Origin: Pavlovales sp. CCMP2436
Lineage: Eukaryota > Haptophyta > Pavlovophyceae > Pavlovales
Reading direction: 5' to 3'
DNA: 22,526 bases
Assembly: GCA_026770615.1 (NCBI GenBank)
Contig: MU631823.1
Span: 8,490-31,015, forward strand
Of this stretch, positions 8,558 to 17,221 are shown piece by piece. Both the position numbers and the translations under genes were made by a program. The notes below the pieces were generated by a model, which saw only the letters and a program-made list of their open reading frames with translations, had not been told where the DNA came from and did no database searches. The first letter of the stretch is position 1. Each line of letters opens with the position of its first letter.

Positions 8558-8680
8558 CGCCAATATTCGATGCTTGTCCGACCGACCGCTTTTCAAAATA
8601 GATTTTCTGTATTCAAAAATGGTCCCAGACGCACGGATTTGAAGGCATAGTTAACTAATGGTTTGGAACGGCAATTGTTT

Positions 8681-8902
8681 TTATAATCTCCTCCGCGCAA
8701 ACCGGGGCGAGGCAGGGCCGGCACATGCAGGCACAGACGGTGCGGTCACGAGGATGACTAGATCGCGCACTAGGTACCACAGCGAGCGCACCGTGTCCTT
8801 GACGAAGCACCCCTCATCCTGCGGGATCACCATGCGGATATCCTGCAGCCTGAGCGGCGTGTGTAAGTTTCTGGTTAAGTTTCTAGTTAAACGTCCGTCC
8901 AC
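8681..8902 (-). pseudogene. N-terminal fragment of a delta-12-type fatty acid desaturase
   Basis: The minus frame contains LRLQDIRMVIPQDEGCFVKD followed by TVRSLWYLVRDLVILVTA (about 8851-8741). This is the pattern at the N-terminus of FAD2/FAD3-type membrane desaturases: 'L-x-D-(I/V)-(R/K)-x-x-I-P-x-x-C-F-x-x-(S/T)-x-x-(R/K)-S-x-x-Y-(L/V)-x-x-D-L'. None of the three His boxes or later membrane spans is present: the frame stops at 8681, and the upstream sequence on this strand passes into the inverted-repeat element. A splice donor could lie at about 8735 (TCTGTGCCTG), so this might be a first exon whose other exons are missing or displaced. A short direct repeat AAGTTTCTRGTT occurs at 8864 and 8876 just before it. 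In algae such enzymes act on oleate in the ER or plastid. Confidence 0.45.
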
Positions 8903-8904
8903 GG

Positions 8905-9235
8905 GAAGCTCAGAAGAAATGCTCTGACGTATGCTGTGGGTGCGCTGACGTATCCCGCCCGATCTTATTCAGTTCGTATCCAAACAGGCTTCAAAATCGT
9001 ATCCCAACCGAAAATCGTATCCACACGCGCCGTTCGGAATAACGTATCCAAAAAGGCTTCAAATCCGTATCTCAACCGAAAATCGTACCCACACGCGCAG
9101 ATCGGAAAATCGTATCCGCAAACTCGCACAAATGTACTTAGCGATAAAACGTACCCCACAGGTGCTCTCACGTACCCAGAGTGTAGTGATCGGGGATCGT
9201 ATCCACGCCACGCTTAAAAATTGTATCCCAGAGAC
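8905..9235 (+). repeat. Left arm of the large inverted repeat: CGTATCC array
   Basis: About a dozen CGTATCC or close variants occur every 15-30 bases. Two consecutive units of about 68 bp can be aligned: CAACCGAAAATCGTATCCAC and CAACCGAAAATCGTACCCAC. The same array is found reversed at 11,160-11,465, and the outer junction (AGAAGAAATGCT) is shared by both arms. Confidence 0.85.
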
Positions 9236-10103
9236 CAGGGCGCGGTTCACGCGGCCGAGCGCGAGCGCCAAGCTCCGCATGCTGCGCGCCACCGGGAGCG
9301 GTGTGCTCGGCGCGGCGGTGCTTTTCCTCGCACAGACGCGTGAGCCGACTTCGGCGATGCCCCCCAGGCGCGACACCCCTCTGCCTGGCGTGGCGCCCCC
9401 CGCCCAGCGGCCGCGCAACGACGCGGGCGCCGGCCCGAGCGCATCCGGGCTCGCGCAGCTCGCGCCGGGGCAGATCCCGTCGGCGTTCCAAAGGGCGATG
9501 ATGACGCTCGAGCAGCTCCGGACTCACGCAGCCACCTCCGCGCCGCGGCAGCAGTCTAGCCTGCTCAAGCCACCGACACCCGGACTCAAGTGCGCAGAGT
9601 GGAACCCGAGTTGGTTCATGGGCGACTTCGCGCTCGCGCAGTCGAACGCCTGGTCGGCGGTGTGGCCGGAGGTGAACGACGCGGAGTTCCAGGCGAGCTT
9701 CGAGGCCGAGCGAACGCGCGCGCTTCAGAGCGCGCCTGGCTGCGTGCTCCCGCCCCACCTGCGCATGCCGCTCGCAGCTCTGCAGGCTGGGCCGCGCCGT
9801 CTGTTCTGCGTCTGGCATATGCTGCACCTGCTGGACAAGAGGAAGGGGGAGCTCTTCGAGGACAGCACCCAGTATTTGGCGCATGTCAAGTCTGACGTCG
9901 ACTGCTATCGCAAGCGCATCGCCTTCCCCGCAGTCTCCGGCCGCGTGTTTGATGCGATGACCCTCAAAGTTGGTACAGAATACAAGGAGCCGCGCGTGGC
10001 AGATTTCCTGCAAGGGTTTCGCGAGCTGAAGCTGTCGTATTTGCTGGTCAACGAGAACTGTGCAGGTGCCAGGTGGGATGGCCGACCACAACCTCAACCT
10101 TGA
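9132..10103 (+). CDS. Protein of unknown function carried by the inverted repeat, 323 residues
   Basis: This frame is open from ATG 9132. The first 75 codons lie in the CGTATCC array, so the ATG at 9357 (MPPRRDTPLPG) is the more likely start, giving about 248 residues. The N-terminal third is Pro/Ala-rich and disordered. The remainder looks folded: GDFALAQSNAWSAVWPEVND, EFQASFEAERTRAL, PPHLRMPLAALQAG, then a Lys/Leu-rich helical part and a C-terminus with FRELKLSYLLVNENCAG. I do not recognise a family. A decayed homologue lies in the right arm (10,480-11,000, minus strand). The homology covers the coding part as well as the array, so the gene travels with the repeat. It may belong to a mobile element, possibly a capsid- or gag-like non-catalytic protein; that is inference. 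Confidence 0.5.
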   Translation: MYLAIKRTPQVLSRTQSVVIGDRIHATLKNCIPETRARFTRPSASAKLRMLRATGSGVLGAAVLFLAQTREPTSAMPPRRDTPLPGVAPPAQRPRNDAGAGPSASGLAQLAPGQIPSAFQRAMMTLEQLRTHAATSAPRQQSSLLKPPTPGLKCAEWNPSWFMGDFALAQSNAWSAVWPEVNDAEFQASFEAERTRALQSAPGCVLPPHLRMPLAALQAGPRRLFCVWHMLHLLDKRKGELFEDSTQYLAHVKSDVDCYRKRIAFPAVSGRVFDAMTLKVGTEYKEPRVADFLQGFRELKLSYLLVNENCAGARWDGRPQPQP

Positions 10104-10118
10104 GGGCTAAAATGCCAA

Positions 10119-10150
10119 CCTGTTGCAAACGCTGAGCCGCTATATATATA
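10119..10150 (+). mobile_element. Terminal fragment of the AGCGGCTCAGC MITE family
   Basis: CTGTTGCAAACGCTGAGCCG followed by CTATATATATA matches the right end of the element at 13,530-13,813 and the half copy at 2284-2430. Only the end is recognisable. It begins 16 bases after the stop of the 323-residue frame. Confidence 0.5.
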
Positions 10151-10277
10151 CAATTGAATGGTTTAATAAAATCGAATGTATATAATAGTATATAAGCGCC
10201 CAAGCCAGCGCAGCCGACTAAGGCACGCAGCAGGCAATGGGCGACGCAGCGCTCAGACCAGCACACCATTCAGAACA

Positions 10278-10311
10278 GTCAGACGCCAGCTTGAATCCCT
10301 ATCATAAATAT
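10278..10311 (+). repeat. Dispersed repeat, copy 1 of 3
   Basis: TCAGACGCCAGCTTGAATCC followed by CTATCATAAATATA is repeated almost exactly at 22,269-22,303, and more loosely at 13,468-13,500. The 100 bases upstream here (AGCCGACTAAGGCACGCAGC near 10,213) and AGCTTGAATCCC recall tRNA A and B boxes, so a SINE-type element is possible but unproven. No gene is visible in 10,104-10,480. Confidence 0.7.
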
Positions 10312-10426
10312 AAATATTATAACTAATAGTAATATGGTTATTAGTGATACAGATAAGTTACAGTCGGTGAGTCCGCTGGCTGCGACTCAACAACGCTTAT
10401 TAACGGCCTGTAAGACTGCAGTTGGC

Positions 10427-11000
10427 CTAGGTAATGGCGAGTCGTCTATAGGCTGCAGCGTCAGCCTCGCCTGAAGCTCGCCTAGCCATTCTTGCGCGCC
10501 GCAATCGTCTTGGACCATGCCCCACATGGGATGGCGCGGCCTGCAGTGCTGCGAGCGGCATGCGCAGGTGAGGCTGGAGCGGGTCGTCGTAAGCGCACTG
10601 AAGCGCGTGCGTCTGCTCGGCCTCGAAGCTCGCCTGGCACTCCGCGTCGTCCACCTCCAGCCACACTGCCGACTAGGCGTTCGACTGCGCGGTCGCGAAG
10701 TCGGGACTGATGCCGCGCCGCGGAGGTGGCGGCGTGAGCCCGGAGCTGCTCAGGCGTGCGTCCCCAGCGTGTTGCACTTGGGACCACGCGCTCGGCCGCG
10801 GGCGGCGGCGAGGCGGCGGAGGCGGCGAGCGCCACGCCACGGCCTCGCCAAGGGGCGCGGCTGCACCGCCGACGCGCCTTGACGTCGCGCCTCGACGTCC
10901 ACCAGCGCGAGCAGCTTGGCCTCCCTCGCGGTGCCCCGTCCATCTGACGACGGGGCAACTCCACGCTCGAGCCGGCGCGTCGTTGCGCGGCCGCTAGGTG
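10427..11000 (-). pseudogene. Decayed second copy of the inverted-repeat gene
   Basis: Minus-strand pieces in different frames match the left-arm protein: HAATSA before about 10,700, then after a deletion of about 75 bp GDFALAQSN-type sequence with TAG replacing a Trp codon near 10,672, then LEVDDAECQASFEAEQT and QPHLRMPLAALQA (10,666-10,540). Between about 10,770 and 10,985 the sequence is unlike the left arm and looks like an insertion or substitution. No continuous frame remains. Confidence 0.65.
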
Positions 11001-11480
11001 GGGGGCGCCACGCCAGGCGGAGGGGTGTCGCGCCTGGGCATCGCCGAAGTCGGCTCGCGCGTCTGCGCGAGGACAAGCACCGCCGCGCCGAGCACACCGC
11101 TCCCGGTGGCGCGCAGCATGCGGAGCATGGCGCTCGCGCTCGGCCGCGTGAACCGCGCCCTGGTCTCTGGGATACGATTTTAGGCGTGGCGTGGGTACGA
11201 TCCCCGAACATCACATACTGTGTACGTGAGAGCACCTGTGGGGTACGTTTTATCGCTAAATACGTTTGTGCGAGTTTGCGGATACGATTTTCCGATCTGC
11301 GCGTGTGGGTACGATTTTCGGTTGAGATACGGATTTGAAGCCTTTTTGGATACGTTATTCCGAACGGCGCGTGTGGATACGATTTTCGGTTGGGATACGA
11401 TTTTGAAGCCTGTTTGGATACGAACTGAATAAGATCGGGCGGGATACGTCAGCGCACCCACAGCATACGACAAAGCATTT
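11000..11480 (-). repeat. Right arm of the large inverted repeat: CGTATCC array and promoter-side sequence
   Basis: The sequence from 11,160 to 11,465 is the reverse complement of the left array with scattered substitutions, including the two 68-bp units. From 11,000 to 11,160 the homology continues into the part upstream of and inside the N-terminal coding region (matching left-arm 9240-9410). The outer end, CATACGACAAAGCATTTCTT, mirrors the left junction. Confidence 0.85.
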
Positions 11481-11890
11481 CTTCTGGGAAGCTCGCGCTG
11501 ACCGCTCGCACTGGACCTAAACGTTGAAATACACTCAAATCCAGGGATCCACCCCGGGCACACAGATACGCTCGGGTCCACAGTGAATGTACATACAATG
11601 ATGAGTGACAGGAATCACGCCACCGTTCGGGGACTAGGGCACATGCTTGCCCCTGACTAATTTGCTATTATAGAATGTTACTACTTATGCGCAGAGAGTC
11701 CATTTGGAGTCAGCGCCGTTTGCTGCTCAAGGGGCTGAGCGCCTCTTCCCACTTGAGCTGATAACATTATGAGACCACCGCCCGCGCCACTGTGGAGTGT
11801 GTAACTAGTTATGAGAGGACATCAATTTAAAAAAAAATCTAAAACCATATGTTTTTTAAAAATTAAAATAGGTGTACGTGTTACGGTATC
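11481..11890. other. Intergenic stretch, nothing recognised
   Basis: Mixed composition, turning AT-rich after 11,820. I see no convincing frame, RNA gene or repeat in it on either strand. Confidence 0.4.
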
Positions 11891-12049
11891 GGATCAAACT
11901 CCAAATAATGGCGCGATTCCACACGGGGGAGGGGGTAAAGCCGTGGTTGGGACGAAGAGGTGAATCGGGTTTGCTGACACGTCTACAGTGAGCCACCACA
12001 TGTTCCCCACCCCAGTGCGAAATCGCGCCAATAATTCGGATTTTGACCC
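11891..12049. mobile_element. MITE-like foldback element with about 50-bp imperfect TIRs
   Basis: The left end GGATCAAACTCCAAATAATG-GCGCGATTCCACAC and the complement of the right end (GGGTCAAAATCCGAATTATT-GGCGCGATTTCGCAC) align with few mismatches. The interior of about 60 bp is not coding. A third, direct copy of the same end follows at 12,077. Confidence 0.65.
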
Positions 12050-12076
12050 CTTTATTAATTTAATTAGTTTTATACA

Positions 12077-12152
12077 GGGTCGAATTCCGAATTACTGGCG
12101 CGATTCCGCACTGGGAAGGGGAAAAGCTGTGGACGGGACGAAGAAGTGAATA
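12077..12152 (+). mobile_element. Solo end of the same MITE family
   Basis: The stretch starts GGGTCGAATTCCGAATTACT and keeps GGCGCGATTCCGCACTGGGA, then GGGACGAAGAAGTGAATA. It parallels 11,891-11,970 in the same orientation for about 75 bp (there: GGGACGAAGAGGTGAATC). The matching opposite end was not found in the next 300 bp. Confidence 0.6.
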
Positions 12153-12346
12153 CATTGTTCGCCCATGCGCGCTAAGTAAGTGTCGATAGCTGTCGTCAAA
12201 CAGAGCCCTCCTCGACGGCCGGAGGCTGCCTCGTGTGACACACATAAGCCTCTAGGGTCGACAACATACTGAAAGTAAGTGACATTTCCGATTATCTTGG
12301 CGTTCGGAAGCAGAAAGTAAGTCATGGTGCGCGAAGGGGTGCAGAG

Positions 12347-12405
12347 GAGTTAGTGGCAGATTCATGAATGGGGCGCCGCCCCATTCACGAATCTGCATCT
12401 AACTC
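12347..12405. repeat. Near-perfect inverted repeat, 29-bp arms without loop
   Basis: GAGTTAGTGGCAGATTCATG-AATGGGGCG is followed directly by its near-complement ending ATCTGCATCTAACTC, with about three mismatches. A palindrome with no spacer can extrude as a cruciform. It lies in a stretch with no gene. Confidence 0.75.
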
Positions 12406-12605
12406 TGTTATACCCCCTCTGATTTGCGAGTTGTTCCGGAGGATTTTCACCGAATTGTTTTACAATTTCCCCCGGGCTGGGGCCATAAATTTGGATTTCG
12501 ACCATACACCACTACATATCTTGCCATTTAATTTATCCTGATTAAGTCCTCGATCATCGTCGTCGGTTCATAACTGCTGCTCCTGAGTGCTAGGCACCGG
12601 ATAGT

Positions 12606-13058
12606 GGCTATGGCTTCGGTCACCCCCAGGCAGTTCGCAAGTGGGGGACGACCATCCTAAGCACTGTGAGCCTCCATAATTGAAGACAGAGCTCGCTCTA
12701 GGCTTGCTAGATTCGTCTCGGAGAGCTCTATTTTATACATTAATCAAAGGTTTGTGAGTTTGAATGCGTGGGGTAGTAAATTAGTAACTAACAACGTGAT
12801 ATTTTTTAAAAGGGGGGATTGGCGGATACAGTATTTAGCACAACAAAGAAATATATTCAAATGTGATAAATTTTGGATACTTTTTCGTATGTAATTTTAA
12901 GAAGTAGGTTAGTTATTGGGCGTTTATTTTTATAAAAGTTGGATACAAATCTACCGCAGATGCATATATTAATAAAATTATTGGCCACATTTCTTTGTTG
13001 TCTCTGGCGAAGCGCCCAGATGGTCGTCCACTGCCCGGGGGTGACCTGAGCCATAGCC
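12606..13058. mobile_element. About 450-bp element with 40-bp inverted ends
   Basis: The left end GGCTATGGCTTCGGTCACCC is mirrored by GGGTGACCTGAGCCATAGCC at the right end, and GGACGACCATC on the inner side of the left end pairs with GATGGTCGTCC on the right. The left arm has about 11 extra bases (TTCGCAAGTGG). The AT-rich interior has no convincing gene. It could be a non-autonomous DNA transposon. Confidence 0.55.
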
Positions 13059-13373
13059 TAGTTACTGTAATAAGATAAAGATTGTTTAATATTAGATTAT
13101 TAGTCAGTGTCAGTGACATAAATACACTATAACGACTCTGATTTAGGGAGGCAGTCGATCGGCGATCTAGAAGCGGTCCCACCCCTGATCCTTTCCGAAA
13201 GGATATTTATCTTTCGTGAAAGGACGCACTTGGCACGCTGTAGCCGACGAACCGCGCGGTAAAGACCCAGGGTCACCGCACATCGCCGTGGACACCACGA
13301 CATGGGAATAGCCAAGAATCAATCAGATTGACAATGCGACCTCCCGTTGGTCCGTTATGATCTCTTGAAATCT
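13059..13373. other. Intergenic stretch, only a small palindrome seen
   Basis: I see no supportable gene. A short palindrome, ATCCTTTCCGAAAGGAT, lies near 13,188 with a second CTTTCGTGAAAG just after it. Confidence 0.35.
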
Positions 13374-13395
13374 AAAAAAAAAAAAAAAAAAAAAA
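13374..13395 (+). repeat. Run of 22 A
   Basis: An uninterrupted poly(A) run follows TGAAATCT. It could be the tail of a retrotransposed sequence ending here or simple slippage; no source gene is recognisable upstream on the plus strand. Confidence 0.6.
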
Positions 13396-13467
13396 CCATG
13401 GGGGCCGATTTTCGGGCATGTGGGTGCACGTGCCAGTTCGACCTGCTGAAGCTCTTTCGCCAAGCAG

Positions 13468-13500
13468 CCAGACGCCAGCTTTTATTCCTCTCGGTATATG
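13468..13500 (+). repeat. Dispersed repeat, divergent copy
   Basis: CAGACGCCAGCTTTTATTCC followed by an AT-rich tail resembles the repeats at 10,278 and 22,269. It abuts the left end of the MITE at 13,530. Confidence 0.45.
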
Positions 13501-13529
13501 TATATATTTGAGTAAATCTATGTATATAT

Positions 13530-13813
13530 AGCGGCTCAGCATGGTTCAACAGGTGGTGTTCACTCACTGACTTGGTCGACGTCAGACGTTAGTCCTTGCA
13601 GCAGGGATGGTTGTGATAGAGGTGAGGTTGGTGGTGAACTCGTAGCGAATGCCACAGGCTCCCCCCCCCCTCCCCCTCCACTAAATCTTATGAGGCAGGA
13701 CAAGAGGGCGACGAGTATCATGAACCTGAGCCCGCTCTCTACTCTTACGTGCGCACCGCTCCTATCCGCCGTTTCATTCTCTCTCAACAACTGCTGAACA
13801 CTGCTGAGCCGCT
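13530..13813. mobile_element. MITE with about 23-bp terminal inverted repeats
   Basis: The left end is AGCGGCTCAGCATGGTTCAA-CAG, and the complement of the right end is AGCGGCTCAGCAGTGTTCAG-CAG. Both ends are flanked by AT dinucleotide runs (TATATATA, TAATATATTAATATA), compatible with insertion into TA-rich targets. The interior is 240 bp, includes a C-run, and has no convincing gene. Part of this element occurs inverted at 2284-2430, and an end occurs at 10,119. Confidence 0.7.
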
Positions 13814-13828
13814 AATATATTAATATAG

Positions 13829-13986
13829 GGGGGTTCGGGCTGGCGGTACGTTTCAAGTTCAAGTCAGGCTGATCTTAGCGCTCCGACGCAGACTCCTACG
13901 CGCTACGCCGAAGTGGAGAGCTGGTAGAAGTGGTAAATGATGAGGAAGCCGAATTAGCGGATGAAGGGTGGTTCGGGCTGGCGGTG
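13829..13986 (+). repeat. Duplicated GGTTCGGGCTGGCGGT motif
   Basis: The 16-base motif occurs at about 13,831 and 13,970, the second time followed by GCCGCTAAAATATC. The stretch 13,814-14,070 between the MITE and the viral block has no other feature I can support. The left boundary of the viral element may lie here. Confidence 0.45.
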
Positions 13987-14070
13987 CCGCTAAAATATCA
14001 ATGATTTGGATTAAGCTGGCATCTGACTGTCCTGCAAGTTGTGCTGGTCTGAGCGCCGCAACAAAATACA

Positions 14071-16265
14071 ATGAATAAAAGGACAAAGAACAGCTTATTG
14101 TCTATCCCTTTGGTTGCTACGACTGCCCCCAAAAGATAATTTGCATGGACGGTACGCATTACGTGCTTGAAACGTTGTATAGTATTTGGAGCAGGGAAGT
14201 GTGGAGGCCTCAAATCACAAACGCTACTATGAATTCCGATAAAGTAGGCATTGTGGTGTTCAGCGCTGCTATAAAATCTGTACTTCTAACCGGAAGATGC
14301 AAATTTCCATTGTACTTTGATTTTACAAAGGACCTAAAAGATAAAAAAAAAGTCGACAGACACATAAACAGATTGTCGATGATCGCATCCTAAATATCAA
14401 CCAGGAAAAAGCATATACGCGGGCTTTTGATCCGTGTATGGATGATCTCCTTGGAACATCAGGAAAGTGCATTGGCAAAATTCAGGAATCGTTTTTGTTA
14501 TCGTCACCGGAAGAAATGCTTGGCATGCTCGAGCAGAAGGGAATAGAAGGACTTTTAATTATAAACAAGGAAAGCGTTGATTTTGGCAGTGTCAGTATCG
14601 ATAAAATAAAGAAGCACGTGTTGCGCATAAGCAGTGAAATTAACGTTTCATATATTACGGCAGAAAAGGTAAGAGAGGTGCTAATGCACATGTATACAAC
14701 AGAGATCGCAGTAGCAGATAAGGAGAAGTTTGATTTTTGCCTGAATAGACTTCTGCCACAGTCGCCTCCATCTGTACCAAATGTTTTAATTTTTGTAGAA
14801 GCCCGTTTTTGGGTGATGTGCGGTGTCAAATTTACAAGTATTGCGGCGATGGTGTCTTACGATTTCATCGAGGTAAAATGAGATGAAGCCAGCTACGTTA
14901 GGGAAATTGGAATCAGGCATTTCGCAAAAGCTGTAGGCGCTCGTATGCGCGCAAGCATCACAGAGTGTCTCCAGGCTCAATATACAAAGCTCTTGATTTT
15001 GCTGAACTACTTGATGATGATCATCAAAACCTGGACAAAACTAGGGTAAAGATCAGAATGGTGGGCAGTGAGTGTATCGAAATAGAGCACCCTGTCAATG
15101 GAATTAACACAACTGCCCATGTATCCGGGTACGTAACAGCATGCCAGCGCATTCAAGCAGTAATTCAATCATTCTTGATTCCCAATTCTCTCGAGTTTGT
15201 AACTGACGGTGTTTACTGCATTAGAGAGGAAGGTCTGGATTATGAAAGCGTGCTAATGCCACATTTTATTATAAAAGATTGCGGATATATGCCCAACAGC
15301 CCGTGTGGACCAAGCCTCTGCGGGTTAAGGGTCAAGGTAGATGCGTTAAGCACAAACCCTCAAACGCTAAATTTAGAAAAAAGCAACGAATTAACGACCA
15401 TGTTCAAACTCCGCAATTACCAACTTCTTGGCCCACTTAATGCCAGGTCTGGAAAGCCAACCATAATAACTGGCGCGGCGGGTTTGTGAAGACGACTCTC
15501 CTGGCCATGGAAGTTACTCAGATGAGCATGCCGGATTGCGTGTTTGTTTCACCAAATCATTTGTTCAGAAAAGACGCAGTGCAGAAGGGGTTCACGCAAA
15601 CAATGTGCCACGCTCGACTGCTGGGAGAAACACGGTTGATCACAGAAGAAACAATCAGAAACCTGGCCAAATACCCGCTCGCAAACATTATCGTGGATGA
15701 GTCGACAATGCTTACCCAGATAGGCCGTGTGAAAATTGTGGCACTCGCGGCCTCTATGGGATCAAGACTGTTTTTCATGGGCGACTATTGCGATATAACA
15801 GACACGCCCATGCAATGCCTGCCAATAAACAGTGCCAGTATGAACATTGAAAATCTCAGAAGAGTTCATATTCCGGGAGTAAGGCGAACTACCGACATTG
15901 GTCTCATGGAACTGCAAGCCGATTTGCGTCATATTATAACTGGGTCTGCGGGTGGCATTTACGTGCTTGGTGGGATTGCGGAAAACGCAATTGTTGCGGC
16001 TCGCCGTTTTGCAGAAGACGCCGTTCCAGAAGACCGACACCTGTCCATTTATGGAGTATGCGAGCAATTTAAGGACGGTGACGTCGTCTTAGCATCAACT
16101 CGTTTATGTCCTCATTGCGGTCAGAGTTCATACGAAGAATGTACATGCGTAACTGCAACGTGTCTGGAGGATGTAAATTTTAAAAGCAAAACTATAAAAG
16201 AAAAATACATTGCAAAACATACGCTTAAGGATGGTACGGTTGACCTCCTCGGAGATGCCGTTGTG
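14071..16265 (+). pseudogene. SF1 helicase of a polinton-like virus, N-terminal and ATPase part, broken
   Basis: Coding sequence runs on the plus strand through frame changes near 14,080, 14,395, 14,970 and 15,485, with an in-frame TGA at 14,879. The first 450 residues are a large N-terminal region I cannot assign; it starts with a Cys pair (FGCYDCPQ). From 15,460 the helicase core begins. Walker A (TIITGAAG ... KTTLL) is cut by the 15,485 frameshift. Walker B is IIVDEST (about 15,690), and motif III is RLFFMGDYCDI (about 15,770). Later there is a Cys/His cluster, CPHCGQSSYEECTC. The coding part ends near 16,265, before motifs V and VI, which lie on the opposite strand at 18.05-18.5 kb. SF1 helicases of this kind unwind DNA in replication of large and mid-size DNA viruses. 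With this many lesions, the gene should not make a working protein. Confidence 0.7.
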
Positions 16266-16269
16266 GGCG

Positions 16270-16516
16270 TAGATGGTGACTGAAATGGTGCCTGCATGAC
16301 TGGGGCAGGTGTCTGAAATGATTGCCGGACGACTGGCGGCGGAGACTGGAATGCCCTTTCGTTTGTCGGAGGATTGTACGGGGTGGGCACGAGCGGTTCT
16401 GGCATTGCCTGAGTTGGTTCGTACTGGGGCTGGGGGTCGTAGGTCGTCGGCTGCCTAATCCCTGAATTCGGAATTGGTCGGCGAATAGACTCTGCCCCTA
16501 GGGCTCGTGCTCGCAT
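16270..16516 (-). pseudogene. Pro-rich protein, truncated by the inversion
   Basis: An ATG at 16,516 opens a frame with MRARALGAES, then a Pro/Gln/Ser-rich repeat (FQSPPPVVRQSF, FQTPAPVMQAPF, FQSPSTP). After about 16,270 the frame continues to 16,121, but that part is just the antisense of the helicase gene, so the true C-terminus was lost or displaced. The function is unknown. Pro-rich, disordered proteins are common among structural genes of polinton-like viruses. The frame overlaps the end of the truncated ATPase, and the two may have been joined by a deletion. Confidence 0.4.
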
Positions 16517-16749
16517 CTTGATTGGTGAAAGCAACGGGCGGTGCTTAGAGAGGTCTTGCCGGATCGAGGTGGACCCAAGAAGACAGCAAACATGGCCTGG
16601 TTGGGGAGGGGCGGCGGGACTGGACCCAGGGGGGACTCGACTGAGAATCGAGGGATTATGAGTGAGATGTTGTTCTTCTCCTCGAGTACGTTTGTGTTTG
16701 CAACTGATGATTTTACAGTTGGGACTTCTGTTGTTGAATGTTCGGCCAT
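16498..16749 (-). pseudogene. FtsK/HerA-type packaging ATPase, N-terminal part only
   Basis: The ATG at 16,749 starts an 83-residue frame. After a polar leader comes IPRFSVESPLGPVPPPLPNQ, then MFAVFLGPPRSGKTSL, a good Walker A (GPPRSGKT) preceded by the Pro-rich segment and hydrophobic strand seen in A32/FtsK-HerA packaging ATPases of polinton-like viruses and virophages. Right after the P-loop the sequence stops resembling the family: the frame ends at 16,498 (TARCFHQSRCEHEP), and no Walker B follows in any frame. So about 150-200 residues of the enzyme are missing. These ATPases pump the viral genome into capsids, so this is a strong sign of viral origin even though the gene is dead. The call rests on one motif with its flanks. 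Confidence 0.55.
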
Positions 16750-16783
16750 GGTGCTTGTTGTTGATATAACCTTTTCTTCTTCT

Positions 16784-17214
16784 TTATTTTTTTTTAATTT
16801 TCTTCAATTTTGATATGTATTGCATTGGGGGTCTGTAAGGCGGCTGCGTTTGGTATTTGAGTGGAGGCAAAGGTTGGAGAGGTGCCGGTGCCAGTGTTAT
16901 CTCTTCTTCTGGACGACTTGCCGCTAAAGCATTCGCAGTGTTTGTGTTGAAGCCATATTTTGCCGCAAGTTTGATGGCCATCTCATATTCCATGATTGCA
17001 TCACAATGCCTTTTTACTTCCAAGCGGCTGCAACACGAGTGGCCTTTGCGTCAGCAAAGATCTCCAGTCTGCGTGCTTTTGCTTTTAGGTAATTTAAATT
17101 TTGTTTGTCGGATTGGACGCGTTTGGCTTTTACTACCGGCGTTGGTTCAACAACAACGTTGGATGTCGATGGTTCCTGGGCAGGTGCTTGGGCGAGTGGC
17201 TTAGAGCTTAGAGT
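16784..17214 (-). pseudogene. Lys/Pro-rich protein with one frameshift
   Basis: From about 17,214 one minus frame reads KPLAQAPAQEPSTSNVVVEP, then TPVVKAKRVQSDKQNLNYLK, a Lys/Ala/Arg helix and RVAAAW, and stops with TAA at 17,016-17,014. The next frame carries on without a gap in sense (VKRHCDAIMEYEMAIKLAAK, YGFNTNTANALA), then a Pro-rich part, and ends KKIKKK at 16,784. Together this is a basic protein of about 140 residues with a helical middle and disordered ends. There is no ATG in the first frame, so the start is lost or lies in the preceding AGCTCTAA repeat. No family recognised; a minor structural or DNA-binding role is a guess. Confidence 0.4.
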
Positions 17215-17221
17215 TTAGAGC

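Noticed and set aside
10200..10310. tRNA gene
   Set aside because: A-box-like and B-box-like words are present, but no cloverleaf with acceptor and anticodon stems could be drawn.
12092..12325. 77-codon minus-strand frame
   Set aside because: It overlaps the solo MITE end, has no recognisable motif and is of a length expected by chance.
16857..17204. 115-codon plus-strand frame
   Set aside because: Antisense of the Lys/Pro-rich viral gene, which has the more protein-like composition and matches the strand of its neighbours.
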